DNA of 64,000 bases from JBDTVS01 sp040007095. Lineage in GTDB: Bacteria > Acidobacteriota > Vicinamibacteria > Vicinamibacterales > CAVVIG01. The stretch lies in assembly GCA_040007095.1 (NCBI GenBank), contig JBDTVS010000199.1, positions 1-64,000 on the forward strand, read 5' to 3'. This document shows positions 1 to 8,305 of the stretch, piece by piece. Position numbers and translations under genes: made by a program. Position 1 is the first letter of the stretch; each line of letters begins with the position of its first letter. The notes under the pieces were generated by a model. The model searched no databases. It was given only the letters and a program-made list of their open reading frames with translations, and had not been told where the DNA came from.

Positions 1-52
1 GAGGGATGCCCCGCCCGGAAGACGTCCTAAAGCGTCGGACGCAGGACACTAG
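1..52. repeat. R1 repeat, right arm only (cut by window start)
   Basis: Positions 27-52 match 40325-40350, the right end of the R1 copy behind pcnB, at 23 of 26 bases. The match continues weakly to the left through a CCGGAAG-xCGT word. Both ends finish in GGACACTAG. The core of this copy lies outside the window. It sits just upstream of the antitoxin gene, so any upstream toxin gene would have to end before this element. Confidence 0.6.
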
Positions 53-68
53 CGTTCGGGGAGAGACC

Positions 69-374
69 ATGGCGAAGAATCGTCGAATGCCGCCCGTTCA
101 CCCTGGAGAGATCCTCCGTGAGGACCTGATGGTGCCGCTCGGGTTGAGTATCAACGGACTGGCCCGCGACCTTCGCGTGCCAGTCACGCGGATGAGCGAG
201 ATCGTGAACGGGCGGCGCAGCATCACCGCGGACACGGCGCTGCGTCTCGCGCGCTATTTTTCGACAACCGCTGCGTTCTGGGTCAATCTGCAGAGCGCCT
301 ACGATCTTGACGTCGCCACGCGTGCCTCTGCCGAACAAATCAAGCGCGACGTGCATCCGCGAGAGGCGGCGTAG
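69..374 (+). CDS. higA: HigA-family antitoxin (XRE helix-turn-helix)
   Basis: A 101-residue protein that opens with the HigA/VapI signature HPGEIL-RED at about residues 9-19. A helix-turn-helix follows (LSINGLARDL...VTRMSEIVNGRR, about residues 24-50), then the ALRLARYF and FWVNLQ elements characteristic of the family. Such proteins repress their own promoter and neutralise a RelE-type HigB ribonuclease. I chose the ATG at 69, preceded by a GGGGAGAG Shine-Dalgarno-like stretch, over an upstream ATG at 6 that would read through the R1 arm. HigB normally lies directly upstream. Here only a repeat end is visible, so the toxin is either outside the window, displaced or lost. Confidence 0.9.
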   Translation: MAKNRRMPPVHPGEILREDLMVPLGLSINGLARDLRVPVTRMSEIVNGRRSITADTALRLARYFSTTAAFWVNLQSAYDLDVATRASAEQIKRDVHPREAA

Positions 375-518
375 TCGACCTCGTTGCCCGCCGAACGGGG
401 CCGGCAAGTCGACGTTCGGCGAAACGTTCGTGGGGCCGATTGGGCGAATCAGGCTGTGCCGCGAACGCCCCATATCGGCGCAGCGCTCTGCTCCGACCCT
501 GCGGACTTCGCGACGCCG
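372..518 (+). pseudogene. Decayed start of a zeta-toxin-like P-loop kinase
   Basis: Starting at the antitoxin stop codon, one frame reads VVDLVA. After a one-base shift another reads PNGAGKSTFGETFV (391-432), together the N-terminal beta strand and Walker A loop of zeta-type kinases. A further shift gives an NA-x-HIGAALC-like stretch resembling the usual VNAD-x-IA-x-GL motif. No frame stays open long enough for a protein, and the fragment stops before the converging DUF1330 gene. The reading as a frameshifted, 3'-truncated toxin remnant is inference from these motifs; the P-loop itself is plain in the sequence. Confidence 0.5.
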
Positions 519-535
519 CGGTGAATGTTTTTGGG

Positions 536-841
536 TTACCGAGGTGTCGCTTCGCCGCCCTCCACGATCACGTTCTCGACCACTCCGCCGCCGGCGCGAC
601 GAAAGGCGGCGGCTTCCTGATATTCCGGCGATTCGAAGCAGGCGACGGCCTGCTCGAGGGTTGGAAATTCGATCACCACGAACCGGTGGAAGGTCTCCGG
701 TCCTTCCATGATTTGATAGCGTCCGCCGCGCGCCAGGATCGTTCCCTGATAGCGGCTGATGATCTCGGGCACAAGGTCGGTGTATTTCTTGTAGGCAATC
801 GGATCGGTGATCTTTGCGCGGGCAAGCCAGTATCCGGGCAT
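536..841 (-). CDS. DUF1330 family protein
   Basis: A 101-residue cytosolic protein starting MPGYWLARAKITDP and containing the DUF1330 pattern: a Y-x-KY segment near residue 19, an FP-x-LEQAVACFESPEYQ stretch in the middle third and a C-terminal VIVEG strand. The family forms small dimeric ferredoxin-like (ABM-type) barrels. Their biochemical role is not established. The gene converges on the kinase remnant. The family call is firm but no specific substrate can be suggested. The following 842-1054 holds no gene I can support. Confidence 0.88.
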   Translation of the reverse strand: MPGYWLARAKITDPIAYKKYTDLVPEIISRYQGTILARGGRYQIMEGPETFHRFVVIEFPTLEQAVACFESPEYQEAAAFRRAGGGVVENVIVEGGEATPR

Positions 842-1054
842 GGCGGAAGGGACCTCGCAGAAAAATGGGGCTGATTATCGCACGTCGTCGGTCATCGCTT
901 GCTGGCCAGACCGCCGCGCTTATGAAAAAATGACGTGGACACGTCGGGTTGGGCTAGTCTACGTTTGGCACCATTCGGCTGAGACTGTGGGACTCTGCCG
1001 TTGGCAGACTGCAGTTCGACGAGATTTTCGGCACGACATGCAGAAGGAGCGGCG

Positions 1055-1834
1055 ATGAAAACGTGGTGGATCGCAATCGCGGCGGTAGTGCTGTTGGCCG
1101 CCGTGCCATCGGCGCAATGGATTAAATATCCGACGCCAGGAATCCCTCGAACGGCCGATGGCAAGCCGAACCTCGCGGCGCCGGCTCCCAAATTGGCTGA
1201 CGGAAAGCCGGACCTCTCTGGACTCTGGCTGACCCAGGGCATCTACATCGGGAACATCGCGAAGGACCTGAAGGCCGACGCGGTACCCTTCCAGCCGTGG
1301 GCAGCGGAGTTGTACAAGCAGCGGCTGGCAAACCAGGGCAAGGACGACCCGACGGGGCGCTGCGTCGTGGGAGGTGTGCCACGGTCGACCGCCGTACCGT
1401 ACCCGTTCAAGATCCAGCACGCCACCAGCGGGATCGTGTTGATTCTGTATGAGGCGGTTCACTCTTATCGCCAGATCTTCACCGACGGCCGACCGCTGCC
1501 CAAGGATCCGAATCCGGCGTGGTTCGGGTACTCCGTCGGGCGTTGGGAAGGCGAGACCCTGGTCGTCGAATCGGCCGGCTTCAACGACAATGTGTGGCTC
1601 GACAACAGCGGCCACCCCGCGGGCGAGAGTCTGCGCGTCACGGAGCGATTTCGACGAAAAGACTTCGGGCATGCCAGCGTCGAGATCACGATCGACGATC
1701 CGAAAACGTACACGAAACCGTGGACGGTCACGCTGCCGCTCATCTTTCAGCCCGACACGGAGATGATCGAATACATGTGCCCGGAGAACGAAAAGGACTA
1801 CGACCGCCTGGTCGGGAACTCACCGGGGAAATGA
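1055..1834 (+). CDS. Secreted 'DGKPDLSGLW' protein, copy 1
   Basis: A 259-residue protein with an N-terminal signal peptide (MKTWWIAIAAVVLLAAVPSA, cleaved near residue 20). It carries a repeated 'xADGKPxLxAP / ADGKPDLSGLW' segment at about residues 28-54, typical of an acidobacterial secreted family of unknown function. Later conserved elements are PWAAELYK, GYSVGRWEGETLVVES and a C-terminal TKPWTVTLPL. I started at the ATG at 1055 because an AAGGAG ribosome site precedes it. Two paralogues lie at 2516-3295 and 14155-14982. The C-terminal half looks like beta-rich binding or lipocalin-like sequence, but I see no catalytic motif. Confidence 0.85.
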   Translation: MKTWWIAIAAVVLLAAVPSAQWIKYPTPGIPRTADGKPNLAAPAPKLADGKPDLSGLWLTQGIYIGNIAKDLKADAVPFQPWAAELYKQRLANQGKDDPTGRCVVGGVPRSTAVPYPFKIQHATSGIVLILYEAVHSYRQIFTDGRPLPKDPNPAWFGYSVGRWEGETLVVESAGFNDNVWLDNSGHPAGESLRVTERFRRKDFGHASVEITIDDPKTYTKPWTVTLPLIFQPDTEMIEYMCPENEKDYDRLVGNSPGK

Positions 1835-1839
1835 GGAGC

Positions 1840-1870
1840 GGGCGGGGGCAGGTCGGGCCGACCCGCCCCC
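1840..1870. terminator. GC-rich hairpin between convergent genes
   Basis: GGGCGGG at 1840-1846 is the exact reverse complement of CCCGCCC at 1862-1868, with further pairing registers inside. It lies in the 49-base gap between two converging genes, so it could end transcription from both sides. There is no clear T-run on either side, so intrinsic termination is not proven. Confidence 0.4.
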
Positions 1871-1883
1871 CGGAATCTGGACT

Positions 1884-2369
1884 CTATTTCCAGCTGTCGA
1901 TGGCCTTGCCCTGCGGCGAGCCAGGACCGAATTCGAACATCTCGATTCGAATGCCGTTTGGATCGGTGGCATTGGCCACCGACGAATCGTCTGGTCGAAC
2001 GCGCACTTCGTCGACCATGACCCCGCGCTCCTTCAGCGTCGCCACCACGGCCTTCAAGTTCTGGACGTGCAGACCGAAATGGTTGAGACCTTTCGGACGG
2101 TTGGCATTGGCCTGCTGCAGTTCCACGAACGTATTGCGGTTGGCCTGCACGTACGCCAGCGTCGGCTTGCCGGCGGCGTCTTTTACGGTAAAGGCTTCAC
2201 GAAACCCCATCTTCTCCGTGTAGAACTTGAGGGCCTCGTCGAAATTCTCGACGGCCATCCCCACGTGATTCACGTAGTTCTCCCCGGTCAGCCGGTTGCC
2301 CTGCGCGAAGCCGGTCGCGATCACCGATCCCAGTAGAACACCCGTGAAGAAGACCACTGAAGTACGCAT
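1884..2369 (-). CDS. Exported glyoxalase/VOC-superfamily protein
   Basis: A 161-residue protein with a signal peptide (MRTSVVFFTGVLLGSVIATGFAQ) followed by one VOC module: NHVGMAVENFDEALKFYTEKMGF at about residues 33-55, LNHFGLHVQNL in the middle, and a C-terminal DPNGIRIEMFEF. The HVGM, FVELQ, NHFGLHV and IEMFEF segments sit where VOC enzymes place their metal ligands (H, E, H, E). The start at 2369 is preceded by GAGAGGAG, so I prefer it to a longer frame. An exported VOC protein is unusual for glyoxalase I. Its substrate is unknown, and its place inside the DGKPDLSGLW cluster suggests a shared pathway. Confidence 0.85.
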   Translation of the reverse strand: MRTSVVFFTGVLLGSVIATGFAQGNRLTGENYVNHVGMAVENFDEALKFYTEKMGFREAFTVKDAAGKPTLAYVQANRNTFVELQQANANRPKGLNHFGLHVQNLKAVVATLKERGVMVDEVRVRPDDSSVANATDPNGIRIEMFEFGPGSPQGKAIDSWK

Positions 2370-2515
2370 AGGTACGCTCCTCTCTGCGAGCTGTTTGACG
2401 GGCGGCTCATGGCACGAGAGAATCCTTGACAACCCTCGAGCCGCAGCGATAATCGGTGCCGGGCGTAGTCTGCCCGAGCCTAGACCCGTTGGCAAGTGCA
2501 GACAGGAGGACGACC

Positions 2516-3295
2516 ATGACTTTTCACCGGCTCATGATCGCGGCGGCATCCGCCGTTCTGATGACAACCGTCTCGGTCTCGGCACAATGGCTCAACCATC
2601 CGACCGCTGGCATCCCGCGCAATCCGGACGGCACACCGAACCTGTCGGCACCCGTTCCGCGGACTCACGACGGCAAACCGGAGCTGGCAGGACTCTGGCG
2701 ACCATCACCGGGGTTGACCGGCGATATCGCGAGGAACCTCAAGCCCGGTGAAGTGCCGTTCCAACCGTGGGCCGAGGAACTGTACAAGTATCGGCGCTCG
2801 ACGCAGAGCAAGGACGACCCGACCGCCAACTGCATCGTCGGCGGCGTGCCGCGATCGGATCTGGTCGGATATCCCTTCAAGATCCTCCAGGTTCCCGGCA
2901 TGGTGGCGATCCTCTACGAAGCCGTGCACTCGTATCGCCAGATCTTCAGCGACGGGCGCCCGCCTCTCAAGGATCCCAATCCCTCATGGTTCGGCTATTC
3001 CCTCGGCCACTGGGAAGGCGACGTCTTCGTGGTTGAGACCAGCGGCTTCAACGACAAGGGCTGGCTCGACAACGCCGGCAAGCCGGCGACCGACAAGCTC
3101 CATGTCACCGAGAAGTTCATCCGCAAGGACTTCGGGAACATGGACATTCAAATCACGGTCGACGATCCGAAGGCATACACGAAGCCGTGGACCGTCACGC
3201 AGCCGCTGGTGTTTCAACCCGACACCGAGCTTCTGGAATACATTTGCAACGAGAACAACCGGTACTTCGAACTGGTCCACGACGTGAAGCGATGA
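2516..3295 (+). CDS. Secreted 'DGKPDLSGLW' protein, copy 2
   Basis: 259 residues, the same length as the gene at 1055-1834 and alike throughout. It has a signal peptide (to about residue 22, VSVSAQ), then PRNPDGTPNLSAP and HDGKPELAGLW. The PWAEELYKYR, GYSLGHWEGDVFVVET and TKPWTVTQPL segments follow. The CAGGAGG site before the ATG at 2516 fixes the start. It is followed by an R2 palindrome and then an amidohydrolase in the same direction. The two copies, separated only by the VOC gene, look like a local duplication. Function is unknown. Confidence 0.85.
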   Translation: MTFHRLMIAAASAVLMTTVSVSAQWLNHPTAGIPRNPDGTPNLSAPVPRTHDGKPELAGLWRPSPGLTGDIARNLKPGEVPFQPWAEELYKYRRSTQSKDDPTANCIVGGVPRSDLVGYPFKILQVPGMVAILYEAVHSYRQIFSDGRPPLKDPNPSWFGYSLGHWEGDVFVVETSGFNDKGWLDNAGKPATDKLHVTEKFIRKDFGNMDIQITVDDPKAYTKPWTVTQPLVFQPDTELLEYICNENNRYFELVHDVKR

Positions 3296-3320
3296 GCCAC
3301 CCCGACCGGCGGGAATAATT

Positions 3321-3396
3321 TTGAACCACAGAGAGCACCAAGCTCACAAAGCCCCCGTGGGAATCCGGCGTGTTCTTCGTGTCCTAGGTGGTTCAA
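3321..3396. repeat. R2 palindromic repeat (CACAGAG type)
   Basis: Terminal TTGAACCAC (3321-3329) and GTGGTTCAA (3388-3396) are exact inverted repeats. The inside carries CACAGAGAGCACCAAG and, on the other arm, TTCTTCGTGTCCTAGG, giving an imperfect hairpin. It lies between two co-directional genes and supplies a false upstream start for the amidohydrolase. Confidence 0.7.
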
Positions 3397-3425
3397 TCCA
3401 GGGTCAAGCAATAGGAGATCGACCA

Positions 3426-5126
3426 GTGATCCGACTGAATTTGCGCGTCCCGCTCATCGGCGCGCTGCTCCTCGCCTCGGGCGTATTTCCGCTGCGCGCC
3501 CAGCAGGCAGCGCCAGACCTGATCCTGTCCAACGGCAAGATCATCACGGTCGATGAGCGCTTCACGATCGCGCAGGCGGTCGCCGTCCGTGGCGACCGCA
3601 TCGTCGCCGTGGGCACGACGCAGGATCTGGCCCGGCTGGCGGGGCCGAACACGAGGCGTATCGACCTGCGGGGGAAATCGGTCATTCCGGGATTGATCGA
3701 CAACCACATGCACCTGCTCCGTGCCGGGCAGACCTGGCTCAAGGAGCTCCGTTTCGATGGAGTGGAGTCGCGAAAGAAAGCGATCGAGTTGATCCAGGCC
3801 CGGGCGAAAGCACAGGGGCCCGGCGAATGGGTCTTCAATATCGGAGGCTGGGCCCATCAGCAGTTCGCCGACGATCCCAAACCCTTCACCCGCGAGGAAC
3901 TGGATCAGATTGCGCCGAACAATCCCGTGTCGCTGCAGGAGTCGTACTACCAGATCTTCCTGAACAGCCGCGCGTTGAAGGCGTTCGGGATCGAAGCGGG
4001 CGCGCCCGATCCGGCGGACTTCGTCAAAGGGTCGATCCAGCGCGACGCGGCGGGCGCACCGACCGGCATCATCAAAGGCGACATCGCCGCGACTCGTCCC
4101 GTCGCCGCCAGACTTCCCAAGGTGGCGGCGAACCAGCTCGAGGCGAGTAGTCAAGCGCTGGTCTCCGACATGAATCGCGCCGGCCTCACCTCGTTCGGCG
4201 TGGCCGGTTGCAACACTGATGTGCTGGACATCTTTCAGAAATGGAAGACGCAGGGCCATCTGAACGTCCGCACCTTCTGCATCGGGGGAGCCGCGGCCGG
4301 CACTCCGGAGCAGGCGGACCGCTCGATTGAACAGATCGCCCAGATGAAGCTGTTTCAAGGCGATGACTACATCGACAACGTCTTCTTTGGCGAGAGCGTC
4401 TACCAGCCGCTGCACGATCCGATGTTCGCGCTCAAGTCGAACCCGCCGCCCGATCAGCTGGCGCAGTGGCGCCGCATGGCCATGGCCCTGGCCAAGGCCG
4501 GTCTGCCTTTGCATGTGCACGCGGAACTGCACAACACCATCGACGCGTTTCTCGACCAGATCGAAGCGGTGAACAAGGAACACCCCATCAAGAACCTGCG
4601 CTGGACGCTGGCCCACGTGAACCAGATCAACGCCGCCCAGCTGGAGCGCATGAAGAAGCTGGGCATGTACGCCGCCGTGCACCCATGGGCGGTCATCAAC
4701 GGCGGCATCATGCACGAAGGGTTCGGCGATGGCGCCTACGACATGCCGGCGCTCGCCACCATTCAGGCGAGCGGCATCATGTGGGGGTTCGGCACCGACG
4801 CCACAGCCGCCAATCAGTACCTGCCGTTCACCACGTTATATTTCGCCGTGACCGGCAAGATGCCCGGCGGCCTGAAAGTCATCAAACAGACGATTGGCCG
4901 GGAAGACGCCTTGATCGCGCACACCCGCAAGAATGCGTTCCTGGTCTTCCACGAGGACGATCTGGGGGCGATCCAACCGGGCAAGCTTGCCGACCTGGTC
5001 GTGCTCGACCGCGACTACCTCACGATCCCCGCGGACCAGATCAAGGACATCAAACCGACGATGACGATGGTGGGCGGGCGAATCGTGTTCGACTCCGCCG
5101 CTCAATCGTCGATCGCGTCACGATAG
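3426..5126 (+). CDS. Exported YtcJ-type amidohydrolase, copy 1
   Basis: 566 residues of the amidohydrolase family 3 (YtcJ-like) metal-dependent hydrolases. After an N-terminal signal region come SNGKIITVDERF (about residue 35), the beta-1 metal motif GLIDNHMHLLR with His-94 and His-96, HVHAELHN, LAHVNQI and GFGTDATAANQ, which supply the remaining His and Asp ligands. The composite domain closes with PGKLADLVVLDRDYL. I chose the GTG at 3426, preceded by AGGAG, because the upstream TTG frame runs through the R2 repeat. A close paralogue lies at 6620-8305. It probably hydrolyses an N-acyl, amide or cyclic substrate in the periplasm, but the substrate cannot be read from the sequence. Confidence 0.9.
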   Translation: MIRLNLRVPLIGALLLASGVFPLRAQQAAPDLILSNGKIITVDERFTIAQAVAVRGDRIVAVGTTQDLARLAGPNTRRIDLRGKSVIPGLIDNHMHLLRAGQTWLKELRFDGVESRKKAIELIQARAKAQGPGEWVFNIGGWAHQQFADDPKPFTREELDQIAPNNPVSLQESYYQIFLNSRALKAFGIEAGAPDPADFVKGSIQRDAAGAPTGIIKGDIAATRPVAARLPKVAANQLEASSQALVSDMNRAGLTSFGVAGCNTDVLDIFQKWKTQGHLNVRTFCIGGAAAGTPEQADRSIEQIAQMKLFQGDDYIDNVFFGESVYQPLHDPMFALKSNPPPDQLAQWRRMAMALAKAGLPLHVHAELHNTIDAFLDQIEAVNKEHPIKNLRWTLAHVNQINAAQLERMKKLGMYAAVHPWAVINGGIMHEGFGDGAYDMPALATIQASGIMWGFGTDATAANQYLPFTTLYFAVTGKMPGGLKVIKQTIGREDALIAHTRKNAFLVFHEDDLGAIQPGKLADLVVLDRDYLTIPADQIKDIKPTMTMVGGRIVFDSAAQSSIASR

Positions 5127-5205
5127 CCCGCGCAGACTGCGGGCCTGTGAGTCGAGGGCAATGCGCACGCTATCCGCTCACAGGTCCTCACGAAGGAGCT
5201 CGCCG

Positions 5206-6345
5206 ATGGATCGGTCACAGCGTTTCGCGCCCACGATTGGCGGCTTGATCGGGTTCGCGTTGTTCGCAACGCTGACCGCGACGCTGGTCGCGCAGGCGCC
5301 GCCGGCCGCCGACGAGCGAACGGCCGAGCAGGCATACAAGAACATCAAGGCGCTCAAAGGCACGCCCGCCAGTCAGTTGAATCAGTCGATGCACCTCATG
5401 AAAGGCGCCCTGGGCGTCGACTGCTTGTACTGCCACATCGAGCGCGAATGGGAGAAGGACGTCAAACCGCCCAAAGCGGTGGCGACCCAGATGATCTCCA
5501 TGGTGATGGACATCAACCGGACACAGTTCGGCGGCAAGCAGGTGGTGACCTGCTACACCTGTCACAACGGGCGTCCAGTGCCCGCCGACATGCCGGTGTT
5601 CCCGGTGCTCGAGCCGGTGGAAGCGGCCAAGCCGGTGTTGCCCGCGGTCGACCAGATCTTGACCAGATACGTACAGGCGTTGGGCGGCGAGCAGGCGATT
5701 CGAAAGGTCACCAGCCGGGTGATCACCGGGACGCAGTACATTCCGACAGGGCCCGGAGGAACCACCCCGATGCCGGCGATGGTCGAGCGGTCTCTGAAGG
5801 CCCCCAATGTCAACGTCACGACCTATCGGACACCAACATACGCGATCTCCCAGGGGTTCGACGGGGCAACGGCGTGGTCGCAGGATCAAGCCGGCCGCGT
5901 CGCCGACGCCGTCGCGCTGGACATTTCACGCGCCAAGCGGACGGCGGATTTTTACGAGCCGCTCAGCCTGAAGCAGGAGTACGCCCGGATGTACGTCTCG
6001 GGCATCGAGCGCGTGAACAATCACGACGCCTACGTTGTCGTCGGCGTGCCTCAGGGCGACGCGGCGGAACGGCTGTACTTCGACACCCAATCGGGCTTGC
6101 TGCTACGCAAGCAGACCGTGTTGCCGACGCCGGTCGGCAACAGTCCGTTTCAGATGGATTTCGACGACTATCGGGACACGGGCAGTGGCGTCAAATTTCC
6201 GTTCGTGATTCACATGAGTCCGGCCAACGCGCGCACCGAATTGGCGCCGGACGCGACGCTGCGTGTCACCAAGGTCGAGGACAACAAGCCGATCGAGGAC
6301 GCCAAGTTCGCGAAACCGGCCGCCAGAGCGGCCGCGCCCCGGTAG
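5206..6345 (+). CDS. Reaction-centre-type c cytochrome with C-terminal domain
   Basis: 379 residues, exported (hydrophobic segment about 10-30). The region 40-125 resembles the tetraheme cytochrome subunit of photosynthetic reaction centres: LNQSMHLMKGALGVDCLYCH (CXXCH at 73-77), then MVMDINRTQFGG and VTCYTCHNGRPVP (CXXCH at 116-120). Only two heme sites are present and the SMHLMK Met is a likely axial ligand. Residues 160-379 form a separate beta-rich domain of a kind often found with this module in acidobacteria. Start from GAAGGAG before the ATG at 5206. It is sandwiched between two paralogous amidohydrolases, suggesting electron transfer within that pathway rather than photosynthesis. Confidence 0.85.
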   Translation: MDRSQRFAPTIGGLIGFALFATLTATLVAQAPPAADERTAEQAYKNIKALKGTPASQLNQSMHLMKGALGVDCLYCHIEREWEKDVKPPKAVATQMISMVMDINRTQFGGKQVVTCYTCHNGRPVPADMPVFPVLEPVEAAKPVLPAVDQILTRYVQALGGEQAIRKVTSRVITGTQYIPTGPGGTTPMPAMVERSLKAPNVNVTTYRTPTYAISQGFDGATAWSQDQAGRVADAVALDISRAKRTADFYEPLSLKQEYARMYVSGIERVNNHDAYVVVGVPQGDAAERLYFDTQSGLLLRKQTVLPTPVGNSPFQMDFDDYRDTGSGVKFPFVIHMSPANARTELAPDATLRVTKVEDNKPIEDAKFAKPAARAAAPR

Positions 6346-6353
6346 AATTTCAA

Positions 6354-6430
6354 ATGCAACCACGAAAACACGAAAGCACGAAAACTCAGGTTGGGACTTC
6401 GTGATGAGGTTCGGGTTCTTTGTGGGTCAA
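6354..6430. repeat. R2 repeat (CACGAAAG type)
   Basis: Begins with ATGCAACCACGAAAACACG directly behind the cytochrome stop. The second arm is degenerate (ACTTCGTGATGAGG, TTCTTTGTGGG). It belongs to the same family as the copies at 15054, 42415 and 63202. Confidence 0.6.
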
Positions 6431-6480
6431 AAAACTCGCGGCCTGTTCGAGAGAAGTATTACGCGCGTGTCAGGCGACCG

Positions 6481-6592
6481 TGACCTGTTCCGCTGGTTTG
6501 TAGACTCGAATGCAACCCGAAAACCAGAAAGCACCAAGAAGAATCCATTGGGGTGACTTCCTGTTTTCGTGCTTTCGTGGTTGCGTTCTAGA
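6481..6592. repeat. R2 repeat with extended left flank
   Basis: A left flank reading GACCTGTTCCGCTGGTTTG matches 63202-63222. An AATGCAACCCGAAAACC arm follows, then the opposing arm TTTTCGTGCTTTCGTGG-TTGCG. Together with the copy at 6354 it fills the gap before the second amidohydrolase. Confidence 0.65.
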
Positions 6593-6619
6593 AGAAGTGA
6601 CCACTCCCTGGAGGACGCC

Positions 6620-8305
6620 ATGACCCGTCGATACTTGACGATTCTGCTTTTCGCCGTGCTGATTGCATCCGCTGCCGCGCGATCGATGCTGCACGCTCAA
6701 CAGGACTCTCCTGATCTCATTCTGTCGAACGGCAAGATCATCACGGTCGACGAGCGATTCACCATCGCGCAGGCCGTGGCGGTCAGAGGCGAACGGATCG
6801 TGGCGGTCGGCTCCAATCAGGACATCGGACGGCTGGCCGGGCCCGGCACCAGGAAGATCGACCTGAGAGGCCGGGCCGTCACCCCCGGCCTGATCGACAA
6901 CCATATGCACCTGCTGCGTGGCGGAACGACCTGGCAATGGGAAGTGCGCTGGGACGGAGTCGGCACGCGCAAGCAGGCGCTCGAACTGCTGCATACCCGG
7001 GCGGCGGCCGTGAAGCCGGGTGAATGGATCTTCAATCTCGGCGGCTGGGCGATCGAGCAATTCTCCGACGACAAGCGGCCGTTTACCCGCGAAGAACTGG
7101 ATCAGATCGCCCCTAATAATCCCGTGCTGTTGCAGGCCTCTTATCGTGAAGCCTACCTGAACAGCCAGGCACTCCAGGTTCTTGGGATTGCCGACAGCAA
7201 GCCCGGCGACGCGGCCGTCGTGCGGGACGCCGCCGGAAAGCCGACCGGAAGAATTCTGGAGGCGGGGTTCCGCCAGCTTGTCAACAAGCTGCCGACGCGG
7301 ACGAAGGCCGAGGTCGAAGCCAGCACAAAGCTGATGATCAACGACCTGAACAAGGCGGGCCTCACGACGTTTGGCAGCGCCGGCTGCGAAGCCGATGTGA
7401 TGCCGATTTACCAGCAATGGGCCGCTGAAGGAAAGCTCAACGTCCGGGTGTTCTGCATCACGTCTCCCGGAGGGCAGGGGGACCAACTCCTGACGCGCAT
7501 CGGGCAGATGAAGCTGTTTCAAGGCGACAGCTACATCGATCAGACTTTCTACGGTGAAAGCGTCCTCGGAGCGCTGCACGATCCCATGTTCGTCCGCACC
7601 TCCGACCCGAAGCCCGAGCAGTTGGCGCAGTGGCGCAAGATCGCAACCGAGATCGCAAAAGCGCGCCTGCCGTTGCACGTCCACGCGAATCTCACGAACA
7701 CGATCAGTGGTTTTCTCGACCAGATCGAAGAGATTCACAAGGAGTATCCGATCAAGAACCTGCGTTGGACGCTGGCCCACGTCAATCAGTTGAACGCGTC
7801 GCACCTCGAGCGCATGAAGAAGCTCGGCATGTATGCCGCGGTGCACCCGTGGGCCGTCATCAATGGCGGGATCAACCACGAGGTCTTCGGCGAGGCCGCC
7901 GACGACATGGCGGCGTTACGCACAATTCAGAACAGCGGCATCATGTGGGGCTTCGGCTCCGATGGCACGCGCGCCAATCAGATTCTGCCGTTCACGACGC
8001 TCGCCTGGGCGGTGACCGGCAAGATGGTCGGCGGCGCGCAAGTGCTCCGTCCGGCCCAGACCATCAGCCGCGAGGACGCGCTGATCGCGTTCACGCGCAG
8101 GAATGCGTTCTTCGTGTTCCAGGAGGACAACCTCGGCTCGATTCAGCCCGGCAAGCTCGCCGACCTGACCGTGCTGGATCGCGACTACCTGACGATCCCG
8201 GCCGAACAGATCAGGGACATCAGACCGGTCATGACAATGGTGGGGGGAAGAATCGTGTTCGATTCCGCAGCCGCCGACACGACACCTGGCAAATCGACCC
8301 GCTGA
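6620..8305 (+). CDS. Exported YtcJ-type amidohydrolase, copy 2
   Basis: 561 residues, clearly homologous over its full length to the protein at 3426-5126. It has the same SNGKIITVDERFTIAQAVAV block, the HMH metal pair again at residues 94-96, LPLHVHANLTN, LAHVNQLNASHLERMKKLG and GFGSDGTRANQ. A signal peptide ends near RSMLHAQ. The ATG at 6620 follows GGAGGACGCC. Conserved catalytic residues suggest both copies are active. Differences are concentrated in the middle (about residues 190-270), which could shift substrate choice. The arrangement amidohydrolase-cytochrome-amidohydrolase suggests duplication of one gene around the cytochrome. Confidence 0.9.
   Translation: MTRRYLTILLFAVLIASAAARSMLHAQQDSPDLILSNGKIITVDERFTIAQAVAVRGERIVAVGSNQDIGRLAGPGTRKIDLRGRAVTPGLIDNHMHLLRGGTTWQWEVRWDGVGTRKQALELLHTRAAAVKPGEWIFNLGGWAIEQFSDDKRPFTREELDQIAPNNPVLLQASYREAYLNSQALQVLGIADSKPGDAAVVRDAAGKPTGRILEAGFRQLVNKLPTRTKAEVEASTKLMINDLNKAGLTTFGSAGCEADVMPIYQQWAAEGKLNVRVFCITSPGGQGDQLLTRIGQMKLFQGDSYIDQTFYGESVLGALHDPMFVRTSDPKPEQLAQWRKIATEIAKARLPLHVHANLTNTISGFLDQIEEIHKEYPIKNLRWTLAHVNQLNASHLERMKKLGMYAAVHPWAVINGGINHEVFGEAADDMAALRTIQNSGIMWGFGSDGTRANQILPFTTLAWAVTGKMVGGAQVLRPAQTISREDALIAFTRRNAFFVFQEDNLGSIQPGKLADLTVLDRDYLTIPAEQIRDIRPVMTMVGGRIVFDSAAADTTPGKSTR

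Noticed and set aside
1..68. A HigB toxin gene directly before the antitoxin
   Set aside because: Positions 1-52 are the end of an R1 repeat and contain no RelE-like C-terminus in any frame.
5206..6345. Evidence for photosynthesis from the reaction-centre-type cytochrome
   Set aside because: Only the cytochrome module is present, with two hemes instead of four. No reaction centre or pigment genes occur in the window.
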